Part shown: positions 39,202 to 48,137 of the stretch, one piece after another
Numbering within the stretch: position 1 is the first letter of the stretch
Layout: each line of letters opens with the position of its first letter
Source: Bacteroidales bacterium
GTDB lineage: Bacteria > Bacteroidota > Bacteroidia > Bacteroidales > UBA932
Reading direction: 5' to 3'
Assembly: GCA_017427885.1 (NCBI GenBank)
Contig: JAFRRW010000017.1
Location: 1-64,000, forward strand
Length of the DNA: 64,000 nt
Notes under the pieces: model-generated
The model's input: the letters and a program-made list of their open reading frames with translations, nothing else
Database searches by the model: none
What the model was told of the DNA's origin: nothing
Position numbers and translations under genes: made by a program

Positions 39202-40317
39202 ATGAACAAGAATATGACCAGAAGGGACTTCCTTGCCAGGACCGGAATGCTGGCAGGAGCCGCGATGCTTCCCGGAAGCGTGCTTGTCGGAAAGGAAAAA
39301 TCCTCGAACCTCGTCACTGGAATGCCTGCGGTATATGGCCCCAAGCTTAAATTCCGTCCGGACGGGACCTTCAAGATCGTCCAGTTCACCGACACCCACT
39401 ACATCATCGGCCACCGCGGCTGCCCCAGGATGCTCAAGCTCCTGCCCTTCATCCTCGACAAGGAAAAACCCGACCTGGTGGTCTATACCGGCGACATGGT
39501 GTTCGACGCACCGGCGGTGCCCGCCCTCAAGGAGGTCCTGCACCTCACGGCCGACAAGGGTATCCCCTTCGCCTACGTCTTCGGCAACCACGACGCGGAA
39601 TACGACCAGAAACAGCCTGCCCTCTACGAGGCGGCCCGTTCAGTCGAGGGCAACGTGATGCCTCCGTTCGGAGGGGACGGCAAGATGGACTACGCCGTCA
39701 CTATCCACGACCACGAAGGCAAGGACATGGCGGCCGTGCTCTACTGCATGCAGTACTACGGCGGCAACCCCTTCGACCGTCCGATGAGGGACCAGTTCGA
39801 GGGCATGCCCGAGCGCCGCGTGAAGGGATATGCCTGGATCACCGAAGAGCAGGTGGCCTGGTATTCAAGGACTTCCAGGGGCATAAAAGAGGCTCTCGGA
39901 CGCAGGGTCCCCGCCCTGGCCTTCTTCCACGTTCCCCTGCAGGAATACCGCTACGCCATTTCTGACATCGAGACCACCTTCATCGGCATAAGGAGGGAAG
40001 GCATCGGCTCGCCCGAACTCAACAGCGGACTCTTCACCGCTATGAGGGAGCACGAGGACGTGATGGCCACCTTCTGCGGTCACGATCACGACAACGACTA
40101 CGCCGTCCTATACCACGACATCCTCCTCGCCTACGGCCGCATGTCCGGCTCCGACACCGTTTACAACCACATCCCCATCGGAGCAAGGATCATCAACCTC
40201 AAGGAAGGCAAGCGTGAGTTCGATTCCTGGACCGACCTCCACGACGGCACCACCGTCGATTCCTGGACCTATCCCACCAGCTTCGTGGACGGTCCCCACA
40301 ATCCGGACTGGAAGTAG
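39202..40317 (+). CDS. Metallophosphoesterase with Tat-like leader, 1
   Basis: A 371-residue calcineurin-like phosphoesterase. The leader has the twin-arginine form TRRDFLARTGMLAGAAML. The two-metal site is complete: FTDTHYI (Asp64, His66), TGDMV (Asp98), GNHD (Asn129, His130), a late FFHVPL (His) and CGHDHDNDY (GHxH). The family acts on phosphomono- or diesters. It is a paralogue of the next gene, 12 bp downstream. The physiological substrate is not evident; the company of a tandem NPP-type enzyme suggests stepwise removal of phosphoester groups. Confidence 0.88.
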   Translation: MNKNMTRRDFLARTGMLAGAAMLPGSVLVGKEKSSNLVTGMPAVYGPKLKFRPDGTFKIVQFTDTHYIIGHRGCPRMLKLLPFILDKEKPDLVVYTGDMVFDAPAVPALKEVLHLTADKGIPFAYVFGNHDAEYDQKQPALYEAARSVEGNVMPPFGGDGKMDYAVTIHDHEGKDMAAVLYCMQYYGGNPFDRPMRDQFEGMPERRVKGYAWITEEQVAWYSRTSRGIKEALGRRVPALAFFHVPLQEYRYAISDIETTFIGIRREGIGSPELNSGLFTAMREHEDVMATFCGHDHDNDYAVLYHDILLAYGRMSGSDTVYNHIPIGARIINLKEGKREFDSWTDLHDGTTVDSWTYPTSFVDGPHNPDWK

Positions 40318-40329
40318 CAGAATATTCGT

Positions 40330-41418
40330 ATGGATAAGAATATCGGGAGAAGGAAATTCCTGAAAAATTCGGCCCTGGCCATAGGAGCGATAAGCCTGGG
40401 AGGCCTGGACGCCGTCGCGCTTTCCCCCTCCAGGAAGCGCCGGCCTAAGATAAGTGTTCCCGACACCCTGAGGTTCAATGCGGAAGGAAAGTTCAAGATC
40501 GTGCAGTTCACGGACATACACGCCGCTGAAGACCACGGACAGAACAAGCACTCCTATGACATAATGAACAACCTCATCGAACTCGAACATCCTGACCTTG
40601 TGATGTATACGGGTGACTTTGGGGAGGGGGACAACATATATGACCGCCTGGTGGGCTTCGCCTCGTCCAGGGGCATTCCCTGCGCCGTAGCGTTCGGCAA
40701 CCACGAGCCCGAGGACGAGAAAGAGAGGGAGGCCGTGCTGAACCATTTCGCCGGCCTGCCGGGCTGCCTCAATGTCCGCAAGGATGAGGAAACGGCCAAA
40801 CTGCCTGGTGCGACCAACCAGATAATCCCCATTTATTCTTCCGCCGACTCCGGGAAAAAGAGCGCGATCCTGTATCTCTTCGATTCTCTCTGCGACCACC
40901 ACCTGCCGGGTTACGACCGTTCAAACGACTGGATCAAGCCGGAGCAGATCGAATGGTATGTACGTCACAGCAAGGAGCTTACGGCCGAAAACGGAGGAGT
41001 CCCCTTCCCTGCCCTTGCCTTCTTCCATATCCCTCTGATGGAATATGAAGAGGCCTGGTCGGATCCCACCTACAAGAATATGGGATGGAAGATCGAACGC
41101 GAGGGCTGCCCTCCGGTCAACTCCGGCCTGTTCCAGGCTTTCCTGGACTGCGGGGACGTCAAGGGAGTGTTCTGCGGCCACGACCACGACAACGACTATG
41201 TCGTATACAAGGACGGCATAGCCCTCGGATACGGTCGTTATTCCGGCGGACTCTCAGCCTACCACACCCTCTGCCGCGGCTGCAGGGTGATCGAGCTCAC
41301 CGAGGGATCCACGGTCTTCGACACCTGGACGAGGATGGAGACCAGCCGAATGCTCTACTACATAACCGTTCCGTATTCATTCACTTCCGACGATCCGAAA
41401 TACAAGCCCAAGCCATGA
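40330..41418 (+). CDS. Metallophosphoesterase with Tat-like leader, 2
   Basis: A 362-residue paralogue of the preceding gene with the leader GRRKFLKNSALAIGAISLGG. Metal motifs: FTDIHAAED (Asp62, His64), TGDFGEGD (Asp96), GNHE (Asn124, His125; the usual final Asp is Glu), FFHIPL and CGHDHDNDY. The region between GNHE and FFHIPL differs from the paralogue, which suggests a different substrate. Its stop codon overlaps the next start (ATGA), a sign of translational coupling. Confidence 0.88.
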   Translation: MDKNIGRRKFLKNSALAIGAISLGGLDAVALSPSRKRRPKISVPDTLRFNAEGKFKIVQFTDIHAAEDHGQNKHSYDIMNNLIELEHPDLVMYTGDFGEGDNIYDRLVGFASSRGIPCAVAFGNHEPEDEKEREAVLNHFAGLPGCLNVRKDEETAKLPGATNQIIPIYSSADSGKKSAILYLFDSLCDHHLPGYDRSNDWIKPEQIEWYVRHSKELTAENGGVPFPALAFFHIPLMEYEEAWSDPTYKNMGWKIEREGCPPVNSGLFQAFLDCGDVKGVFCGHDHDNDYVVYKDGIALGYGRYSGGLSAYHTLCRGCRVIELTEGSTVFDTWTRMETSRMLYYITVPYSFTSDDPKYKPKP

Positions 41419-43352
41419 GAAGAGCCTTCTTCTTCACACTGGCGGTTATCCTTGTCATTTCCTGCGGGAAAGGCAGGGATAACTGCATATACGTAGACTG
41501 GAACACCCACGACATCGATTCCCTCTGGGTGGATTCCCACTATTCGATAAGGGAGGTGATGATCCCGATGAGGGATGGGATCTCCCTTTCCTCCTCCATC
41601 TGGGAGCCCAGGGCGGAAGCCTTCGGGTCCGACGGGTCCGACGGTTTCGCCACATCGAAGGAAATCATAGCCGGGAGGCCCGTGCTGATGTTCAGGGGAG
41701 ACAATGAGTCCGCCCCGGGAGCGGTCGATTACAGGGATATCCGGAGGTATCTGAAGAATTTCGCAGCCCGGGGATATATATTCGTAAACCAAAGCATACG
41801 AGGCACTTACACGAGCGGTGGGGAATTCGTGAACATACGTCCCTACAATCCCCTCGCCCACGGGAAGGACGCCGACCCCAAGCAGATCGACGAGAGCACA
41901 GACATCTATGACACGGTGGAATGGCTCGTCCACAACACGCCCAACAACGGCCGCGTGGGCATCCGCGGGACCTCCTATACGGGTTATTTCGCCACCGCGG
42001 CGGCCATCGACCCCCATCCGGCGATGAAGACCGTATCTCCCCAGGGCCCCGTCACCGACTGGTTCATGGGCGACGACTACCACCACTACGGCGCCTTCCT
42101 TCTCGGCGACGCCACCAATGTCAGGAAGATGGTCGAGGTGACGGGATTCAAGCCTCAGGGCGGTCCCCAGACCTCGAAGGGCCTGAACGACGAGGACATC
42201 TACAACCTATTCAAGGGATGGACGATCTCCGACTGGGTGGACAGGAAGGAAATCCACGGGAAGGGGGACGAGTTCCTCTTCGGGCACAAGGACTTCGATG
42301 ATTTCTGGTATTATCATAACCTCTTGAATTTCATAGATAAAGACTGCCCGGCCTCCCTAGTGATCAACGGCTCATACGACTCCGAGGACCTCTATGGAGG
42401 ACTGGAGACTTTCCGCCAGATGCGCGACCGCGGAGGGAAGGACAAGGCCCACTACGTCTTCGGAAACTGGGGCCACGTGTCCTGGAAGTCTTACGATTTC
42501 GAGAAGATCGGCCAGGCCTGGTTCGGAGACGGCCAGTCAGGTTTCCTGATGGACAGGATAGAGGTGGATTTCTACAGGTATTGGCTTGAAGGAAAGGGAC
42601 ATAAGCCGCCGAAGGTGTACTGCATTCCCTCGGAGGAGAGCCGGAAAGACCTGATGAAGGGCAGGAACGTGGATGAAAACTGGATAGCCGCTGAGACCTG
42701 GCCCTGGAAGGAGCCGGTGATGAAAAAACTTTACCTTGCCGCCGACGGGACCGTTTCGTTCAAAGCACCCGCCGAAGGCGCCAGGACCTACATTTCGGAT
42801 CCCGCCGATCCAATCCCCTTCTACATCGAGCCGGTCAAGGAAAACATTTTCGACAATTTCACCGACTATATGGCGTCGGACCAGAATTTCCTCGACGGCC
42901 GGAAAGACCTTCTGACCTATAGGGGTGAAGTCCTGACCGATACCCTCACCCTTGCGGGACCCGTCAGGGTCAGGATGCGGTTCTTCGCCACCGGAACTGA
43001 CGCCGACTTCGTCGTCAAACTGATTGATGTCCGCCCCGACGGATACTGGCAGCTGGTGCGTTTCGACGTGTTCACAACGCGCTACCGCAATTCCTACACG
43101 GATCCCGAACCCATCGAGGCCGGCAGGACCTACGACCTGGAATTCCCTCTCAACGACGTCTGCCACCGCTTCGTTCCGGGCCACGCCCTGATGGTACAGG
43201 TCCAGAGTTCGATGTATCCCTTCCTCGCGATGAATCCCCAGAAATATCTGGAAAACCAGTATACTGCGACGGCGAAGGACTACGTCCCGATGGATGTGAC
43301 CATCCTTTCAGGTCCCGACGCCTCCTGGCTTGAACTTCCTGTCATCGAATAA
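41415..43352 (+). CDS. CocE/NonD-type (S15-like) alpha/beta-hydrolase lipoprotein
   Basis: A 645-residue lipoprotein (VISC, Cys17) of the X-Pro dipeptidyl-peptidase/CocE superfamily. Seen: VMIPMRDGISLSSSIW at the domain start, the nucleophile motif GTSYTG in RGTSYTGYFATAA, GSYDSEDLYGG near the acid residue, FGNWGHVSW with the likely His, and a C-terminal jelly-roll (TLAGPVRVRMRFFATGTDADFVVKLIDV). Members cleave acyl bonds (esters, lactams or peptides). The start at 41415 overlaps the preceding stop by four bases; the frame is open further upstream but runs inside the metallophosphoesterase gene. In this context an esterase on an acylated glycan is plausible. Confidence 0.85.
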   Translation: MRRAFFFTLAVILVISCGKGRDNCIYVDWNTHDIDSLWVDSHYSIREVMIPMRDGISLSSSIWEPRAEAFGSDGSDGFATSKEIIAGRPVLMFRGDNESAPGAVDYRDIRRYLKNFAARGYIFVNQSIRGTYTSGGEFVNIRPYNPLAHGKDADPKQIDESTDIYDTVEWLVHNTPNNGRVGIRGTSYTGYFATAAAIDPHPAMKTVSPQGPVTDWFMGDDYHHYGAFLLGDATNVRKMVEVTGFKPQGGPQTSKGLNDEDIYNLFKGWTISDWVDRKEIHGKGDEFLFGHKDFDDFWYYHNLLNFIDKDCPASLVINGSYDSEDLYGGLETFRQMRDRGGKDKAHYVFGNWGHVSWKSYDFEKIGQAWFGDGQSGFLMDRIEVDFYRYWLEGKGHKPPKVYCIPSEESRKDLMKGRNVDENWIAAETWPWKEPVMKKLYLAADGTVSFKAPAEGARTYISDPADPIPFYIEPVKENIFDNFTDYMASDQNFLDGRKDLLTYRGEVLTDTLTLAGPVRVRMRFFATGTDADFVVKLIDVRPDGYWQLVRFDVFTTRYRNSYTDPEPIEAGRTYDLEFPLNDVCHRFVPGHALMVQVQSSMYPFLAMNPQKYLENQYTATAKDYVPMDVTILSGPDASWLELPVIE

Positions 43353-43375
43353 CCATAGAATTACACTCTGCTGAT

Positions 43376-44740
43376 ATGAAAAGATTGCTGTATCTCACCG
43401 CATTGATCTGCATATCCTGCACTCCGAAGGTTGACGTCGCCGACTTCGGCGCCTCCCCCGAGGCTGACGCCTCCACCAACACCAAGGCCATAAATGCGGC
43501 GCTTAAGGGTGGCAACCGCAAGGTGGTGATTTCCAAGCCGGGAACATACCTTCTCGACAGCTGCCTGCTCGTCGAAGACAATACCACGTTCCTCTGCCGT
43601 CAAGGGGTGATCCTCAAGAAGGACAAACCTTATTCCTTCGTGATCACCAATGCCGGGGCGCGCACGAGGACCACAAACCGCAACATAAGGATAATCGGGG
43701 CGGAGATCGATGCCAACGACCTCTACGACAATCCCCTCACGGTGAAGGATCCCCAGTACGGCTGCCGCGGACAGATAGATTTCTTCCACGTCAGGAACGC
43801 CCTGGTCAAGGACGTGACCATCTACGGGATAGTCACCAGCGCCGCCACCGGCATCCAGATGTGCTCGTGGGAGAACGTCAGGGTGCAGAACACGAGGATC
43901 CACACCAACGGCGACGCCTTCCACATCAACCGCGGTCACCGTCTGGTGGTCAAAAACTGCGAGTTCTGCTCAGGTGACGACAATATTCCGCTGAACGCCA
44001 AGGACTGGGCCAATTCCGCCCCGGAAGTCGGGGACATCACGGACGCCCTGTTCAAGAACGTCACCTGCCTCCCTCACGAGAATCCGCACGGCAACGTCGC
44101 CCGTCATCTCGTAGGTTCATGGACCGACTGGCGCAAGGGGATGGAGATCCGTCCCGGAGACTGCGTGGTCAACGCAGGGCACACATATCTGGCCCTGTAC
44201 GGTCCCCGCGCCTTCTCGGGAGAGGACAACTTCTATCCCGGACACTTCCCCGACGACGGAACGAAACTGGTATCCCTGACCGAACCTGACTTCGATGCCG
44301 CCACAGGCATAATGGCGGACGAAGGCGGTTTCCTCTGGAGGTACGAGCAGGACGACGAGTGCTACCACGCCAATATCGAGAACATCAGGTACCGGAACGT
44401 AAATTTCACGGACGACAGGACAGTCATCCTGGCATACTACGACACCACAGGCATTTACGACCGCAGTTTCCATCCCGACACGCCCAAGGATAACTATCCT
44501 CACATCACCGGGATCAGCTTCGACAAGGTCCGGACCAACAGTCCCCTCCTGGTCAGCGTACACTCGGCGGAAAGGCTGACTTTCGACTACGACATCAGAA
44601 ATGCCAGCCTGCCGGAAAAAGGATACCTCGTCAAGGTGATCGGAACGGTCGAAGGAGGCAGCGTCCGCCTTGGCAAGATGCCAGCCGGCTCCGACAACCC
44701 CGTCGAAGTCCCCTCGAACGTAACGGTTATCAGGGAATAG
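43376..44740 (+). CDS. GH28-like beta-helix lipoprotein
   Basis: A 454-residue lipoprotein (CISC, Cys15) with a right-handed parallel beta-helix. The N-cap VADFGASPEADASTNTKAIN is pectinase-like. Possible GH28 acids are NGD (Asp180) in IHTNGDAFHI and DD (Asp201-Asp202) in CSGDDNIPLN. A stretch at about 235-300 (PGDCVVNAGHTYLAL; FYPGHFPDDG) interrupts the helix and has no counterpart in standard GH28. Last gene of the plus-strand operon. Glycosidase or lyase activity on uronate chains is likely but not proven; the family assignment within the pectinase-like folds is uncertain. Confidence 0.7.
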   Translation: MKRLLYLTALICISCTPKVDVADFGASPEADASTNTKAINAALKGGNRKVVISKPGTYLLDSCLLVEDNTTFLCRQGVILKKDKPYSFVITNAGARTRTTNRNIRIIGAEIDANDLYDNPLTVKDPQYGCRGQIDFFHVRNALVKDVTIYGIVTSAATGIQMCSWENVRVQNTRIHTNGDAFHINRGHRLVVKNCEFCSGDDNIPLNAKDWANSAPEVGDITDALFKNVTCLPHENPHGNVARHLVGSWTDWRKGMEIRPGDCVVNAGHTYLALYGPRAFSGEDNFYPGHFPDDGTKLVSLTEPDFDAATGIMADEGGFLWRYEQDDECYHANIENIRYRNVNFTDDRTVILAYYDTTGIYDRSFHPDTPKDNYPHITGISFDKVRTNSPLLVSVHSAERLTFDYDIRNASLPEKGYLVKVIGTVEGGSVRLGKMPAGSDNPVEVPSNVTVIRE

Positions 44741-44757
44741 TTTCGGCCAGGACGGCC

Positions 44758-46599
44758 CTATTTCAGCCCCTTCAGGAAGTTGCGCGTCTGGATGGGACGC
44801 TCGCGCATACGGAGCTGCCAGAGCAACTCCTCGAGGCTCACGACTTCGAAGGAGTCATCCAGGTGGCTGGCGCAGAGGCGGGCCGCACCGGCTCCGTAGA
44901 TTCCGCCTTCTTCGGACAGTTCCGCCACCTCGTCGCAGTCGGGGCCGGCATCGGTGAAACGGCTCCAGGCGTGGACGGCCACAAGGTTGAAATCGCTGTT
45001 GTGCGAGTCCTCCCTGAGGCGTCGGGCAACGAAGGCTGGAGATCCCTCTACGTTTCGATAGGGGGGAGTTGTGTTCCAGATTGAATATTTCACCGTCACG
45101 ACCGGGATGTCACAGCCTGCGGAATTGGTGAACCAGTAGATCCGGCCTTCGTCCCCGGCATAGGGGGTATACTGGACGGCGATGATGCCTACAAGCTGGT
45201 CATTGGCCTCAATCATCGCCTTGTAGCACTCCTGCGCCTCTGGCGAACCGGCGTATTCCTTTGCCATCAGGCCCAGAACCTTGATACGATGCTGCCTCAT
45301 CCAGGAAGCCGTGATCGCCGCCCTCTTCTTCAAGGCCTCCTCCCTGCCTACGGTCTCCCCGAAGGTGTCGGAATAGATCACACCTCCTCCCTGGACTTCC
45401 ACTAAGGTACATCCGTCCGGCTGGGAAGCCAGTATGGTACCATAGGCTTCGGGAGAAATCTGCGGGGTGAGGGTTGTGTTGATGCCGAAGGCCATCTTGG
45501 TCGCCCTGGCGTCGGGATGGAGCAGGTAATTGCCAAGAAAACCGCCCATCATCCACTGGGTGTTGTCACCGTCCGTGAGGAAGAATGACACGAGCCTTTT
45601 TGTCTTGGAGGGGACCGTGACTTTGGAATAATCTATGTCTTTGGGATCGAGCACCCTGGCTAGGTCCGCTTTCTGGTGGGTCCTGTATGCGGCGTTGGCA
45701 AGGGGATAGTTGTAGGCCCAGTCGTTCACGGCCGTATTGAGGCCGTACCTGCTGATCATCCCGTTGATGTCCCTCTCGTCGTGGCGCACCGACCATTCCC
45801 AGCCGAAGACAGAGGAGTTCGGCTCCATCGCGCTGCAGCATTTCTCGAAAATGTCCCAACGGTCCCCGCTCTCCTGGTCACCGGGAAGAGGGTACATATC
45901 CATGAAGAACCATCCGTTCTGGATGGCGAAATCCTTGTTCTCCCAGGTATTGGACGGCATCACTGCGAAGCCGTTCCGGGCACAGCGGCCGAAAAACTCG
46001 TCGTAGGCCTGCGGCACGGTCTTGTCCGAAGCGTCATAGAGCATCCTGTAACCGGCCTGGTCGAAGGCGTCCCTGTCCTGCCTGTCCACGATGATGCCCC
46101 TGAAGATATGGGAGGCCGTGGTGGCAACGGCAGGACTCTCGGGATTCCGGGAGATGTCGGTCAGAATATATCCGTCGCAAATCTTATCCAAATCCACTTC
46201 GCGCCCACCTGTCATCATCTTTCCCGACAGGGCGAGTTCAAGGGCATCGACTTCTCCCAAACCCCTGCATCCTTTGGCTTCCAGCCCCTCCAGGACCTTC
46301 TGATAGGTGGGGAAAGCGTCATGTCCGCAAGCAATCCAGAAGCCGGTGTCGCTCCTTCCCTCCTCAATGGCCCTGGCCCCCAGTCCGCTGATGGAGGCGG
46401 CCAGGTTGCAGTCCTTCAGGGACGAGGCACGGAGGGTGACGTACCCCGAAGGAAGGCCGCTCAACGAAGGGAAGGTGTACTGCCCCTCGTCAGCGATGGG
46501 GTCATAGATGGATTCATAAGATATGTCCCCCCTGGAACAGGAGACCGTAAAGGCCAGGAATAGGATAAGGGAAAGACTGCTGAAATGTTTATTTCTCAT
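44758..46599 (-). CDS. GxGYxYP-type putative glycoside hydrolase lipoprotein
   Basis: A 613-residue lipoprotein (TVSC, Cys21). It matches my recollection of the GxGYxYP family, known mainly from Bacteroides structures without assigned activity. It has an N-terminal accessory region, then a barrel-like domain with KICDGYILTDIS, the strongly conserved SFFLTDGDNTQWMMGGF and a late VAVHAWSRF. Asp-rich SFFLTDGDN is a plausible active-site or metal-binding loop. Convergent with the plus-strand operon (17 bp apart) and third gene of the minus-strand group. Function unknown; a glycan substrate is inferred from context. Confidence 0.65.
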   Translation of the reverse strand: MRNKHFSSLSLILFLAFTVSCSRGDISYESIYDPIADEGQYTFPSLSGLPSGYVTLRASSLKDCNLAASISGLGARAIEEGRSDTGFWIACGHDAFPTYQKVLEGLEAKGCRGLGEVDALELALSGKMMTGGREVDLDKICDGYILTDISRNPESPAVATTASHIFRGIIVDRQDRDAFDQAGYRMLYDASDKTVPQAYDEFFGRCARNGFAVMPSNTWENKDFAIQNGWFFMDMYPLPGDQESGDRWDIFEKCCSAMEPNSSVFGWEWSVRHDERDINGMISRYGLNTAVNDWAYNYPLANAAYRTHQKADLARVLDPKDIDYSKVTVPSKTKRLVSFFLTDGDNTQWMMGGFLGNYLLHPDARATKMAFGINTTLTPQISPEAYGTILASQPDGCTLVEVQGGGVIYSDTFGETVGREEALKKRAAITASWMRQHRIKVLGLMAKEYAGSPEAQECYKAMIEANDQLVGIIAVQYTPYAGDEGRIYWFTNSAGCDIPVVTVKYSIWNTTPPYRNVEGSPAFVARRLREDSHNSDFNLVAVHAWSRFTDAGPDCDEVAELSEEGGIYGAGAARLCASHLDDSFEVVSLEELLWQLRMRERPIQTRNFLKGLK

Positions 46600-46641
46600 A
46601 AAAACCTGTTGATGACGGTTTCCGCCCGTATGGAGGGAAAT

Positions 46642-48087
46642 CTATCTTACGGTGACGCCGGACACGAAAGGATTCATCTCAATGTCTTCGGCAGTGATCT
46701 TACGGCCTCCTATGGACACGTTGTCAAGGAGCACCCCTTCGATGGCGTGACCCTCGTCATAGCCAAGGAACTGGACTTCCGTGCCCATCCTGGGCGGAGT
46801 TTTCAGGACGATGTCCTTGAAGACGACGTTCATTATGTGCCCCCTCTCCGCATCCGAGGTCCATACGGCACTGTTGATCCAGAGCGAAATGAACCTTTCC
46901 GCCTCCTCGATGCGGATATTCTCGAAGGAAACGTCGCTTATGAGGGCGCTGTCGGTGTGGAAAATCCTCAGCGACCACTCCCTGCAGGTGTCGTGGATGA
47001 CGTCGCAGTCGCGGAAGGCCACTCCTTTCACGGGATAGCGGATTTCCGCCCCGATGCTCAGGGCGTGGGCGATCTCGTTCCACAGGACGCATCTCTCGGC
47101 GAGGATGTCGCTGCAGCCCCTGTCGCTCTTGCTGCTGATGGCCTTCACCACGATGAGGTCGTCAAGGGTGCGGATGAAACTGTCGTGAACCCTGACGTGG
47201 TGGCTGTCACAGATGTCGATTCCGTCGGAATTGGCCCTGAAGCCGATCAGTTTGATGTTGTCTATGTCCACGTTTTCCGCATCGCTCAGCACGACAGTCC
47301 AGCCGGAAGAGTTTCGGATGATGACGCCCTCGAGGGAGACGTTGGTGCCTGTAATCCTCATCGGCCCGCGGCTCCTAGTCCTGTGGACATCGTCCTGGTC
47401 GATGATTCCCCTGCCCCGGAATTTCACGTTGTTGCCGGAAAGGATGAAGCAGGAGCCCGAGCAGAGTTTGGGATCGTGGCCGTCGCCTTCCTGCCAGTTA
47501 TGCCAGCGCAGGATGGCCCCGGGAGCGAGGTAAACGGTCTTGTTGTCCCCCACGACCACCGCTTCGTAGAGGTCGTGGATTCCGGGAGCATAATAGATGA
47601 CGTCCGGGTCGTCCGGGTCGGGAACGTCCGTCTCCGGAGGATTCACGAAGACGTGGAGGGAATGGATGAAATCGCCGTTCACGTCGATGGTGAGGTTCAG
47701 GGGACGTGAAACGTTGAAACTGATCTTGTTCCCTTTGATTTCAGGGACTATTCCCGCACTCTCCGGAAGGACCTTGGCCTCCCTGACCTCTTCCGGGACG
47801 ACGACTTCTACCTTCGCCTTCCCCTTGACGAGGTCGAAGGACGCGAAGGACGCGATATCGTAATAATTGCCGGAGTTGGACACGTCGTCACAGGCTAGAC
47901 GGCGCATTTCCTTGTCGCCGGAAGCCACCTTCGCGTCGAACACGGGAACCTCGCGCCCCGCGGCATATACCTTCCACTTCGCACTCAGGGGTTCACCCTC
48001 CGGCGCCGGAGCTATCGACACGCGACCTGCAGTGCAGGAAACGATGACAAACAATGACAAAACGGGAATCAGTCGGTACAGTTTCAT
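46642..48087 (-). CDS. GH28/GH49-like two-domain beta-helix lipoprotein
   Basis: A 481-residue lipoprotein (VIVSC, Cys18). Residues 20-165 form a beta-rich domain (KWKVYAAGREVPVFDAKV; SRPLNLTIDVNGDFIHSLHVFVNP), followed by a parallel beta-helix. Catalytic acids of the GH28/GH49 type are seen as NSD (Asp288) in ANSDGIDICDSHHV and DD (Asp309-Asp310) in TLDDLIVVK. A beta-sandwich ahead of the helix is the GH49 arrangement, though the motifs look GH28-like. It has its own -7 box and probably shares a transcript with the GxGYxYP gene 42 bp downstream. Confidence 0.75.
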   Translation of the reverse strand: MKLYRLIPVLSLFVIVSCTAGRVSIAPAPEGEPLSAKWKVYAAGREVPVFDAKVASGDKEMRRLACDDVSNSGNYYDIASFASFDLVKGKAKVEVVVPEEVREAKVLPESAGIVPEIKGNKISFNVSRPLNLTIDVNGDFIHSLHVFVNPPETDVPDPDDPDVIYYAPGIHDLYEAVVVGDNKTVYLAPGAILRWHNWQEGDGHDPKLCSGSCFILSGNNVKFRGRGIIDQDDVHRTRSRGPMRITGTNVSLEGVIIRNSSGWTVVLSDAENVDIDNIKLIGFRANSDGIDICDSHHVRVHDSFIRTLDDLIVVKAISSKSDRGCSDILAERCVLWNEIAHALSIGAEIRYPVKGVAFRDCDVIHDTCREWSLRIFHTDSALISDVSFENIRIEEAERFISLWINSAVWTSDAERGHIMNVVFKDIVLKTPPRMGTEVQFLGYDEGHAIEGVLLDNVSIGGRKITAEDIEMNPFVSGVTVR

Positions 48088-48106
48088 ACTATTATCATTT
48101 ATACCT

Positions 48107-48114
48107 CAAATATA
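48107..48114 (-). promoter_or_regulatory. Promoter -7 box for the GH28/GH49-like gene
   Basis: Read on the minus strand this is TATATTTG, an exact TAnnTTTG, about 20 bases before the ATG. The -33 element (about 48134) is poor. Confidence 0.5.
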
Positions 48115-48137
48115 CATAAAAGAAATAACCAGGCCGG

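Noticed and set aside
41085-41414. Longer N-terminus for the CocE-type protein
   Set aside because: It runs out of frame through the metallophosphoesterase gene. A lipoprotein signal begins exactly at 41415 with a 4-base ATGA overlap.
44736-44763. Imperfect hairpin between the convergent stop codons
   Set aside because: The stem is short and broken, with no clear T run; not supported as a bidirectional terminator.
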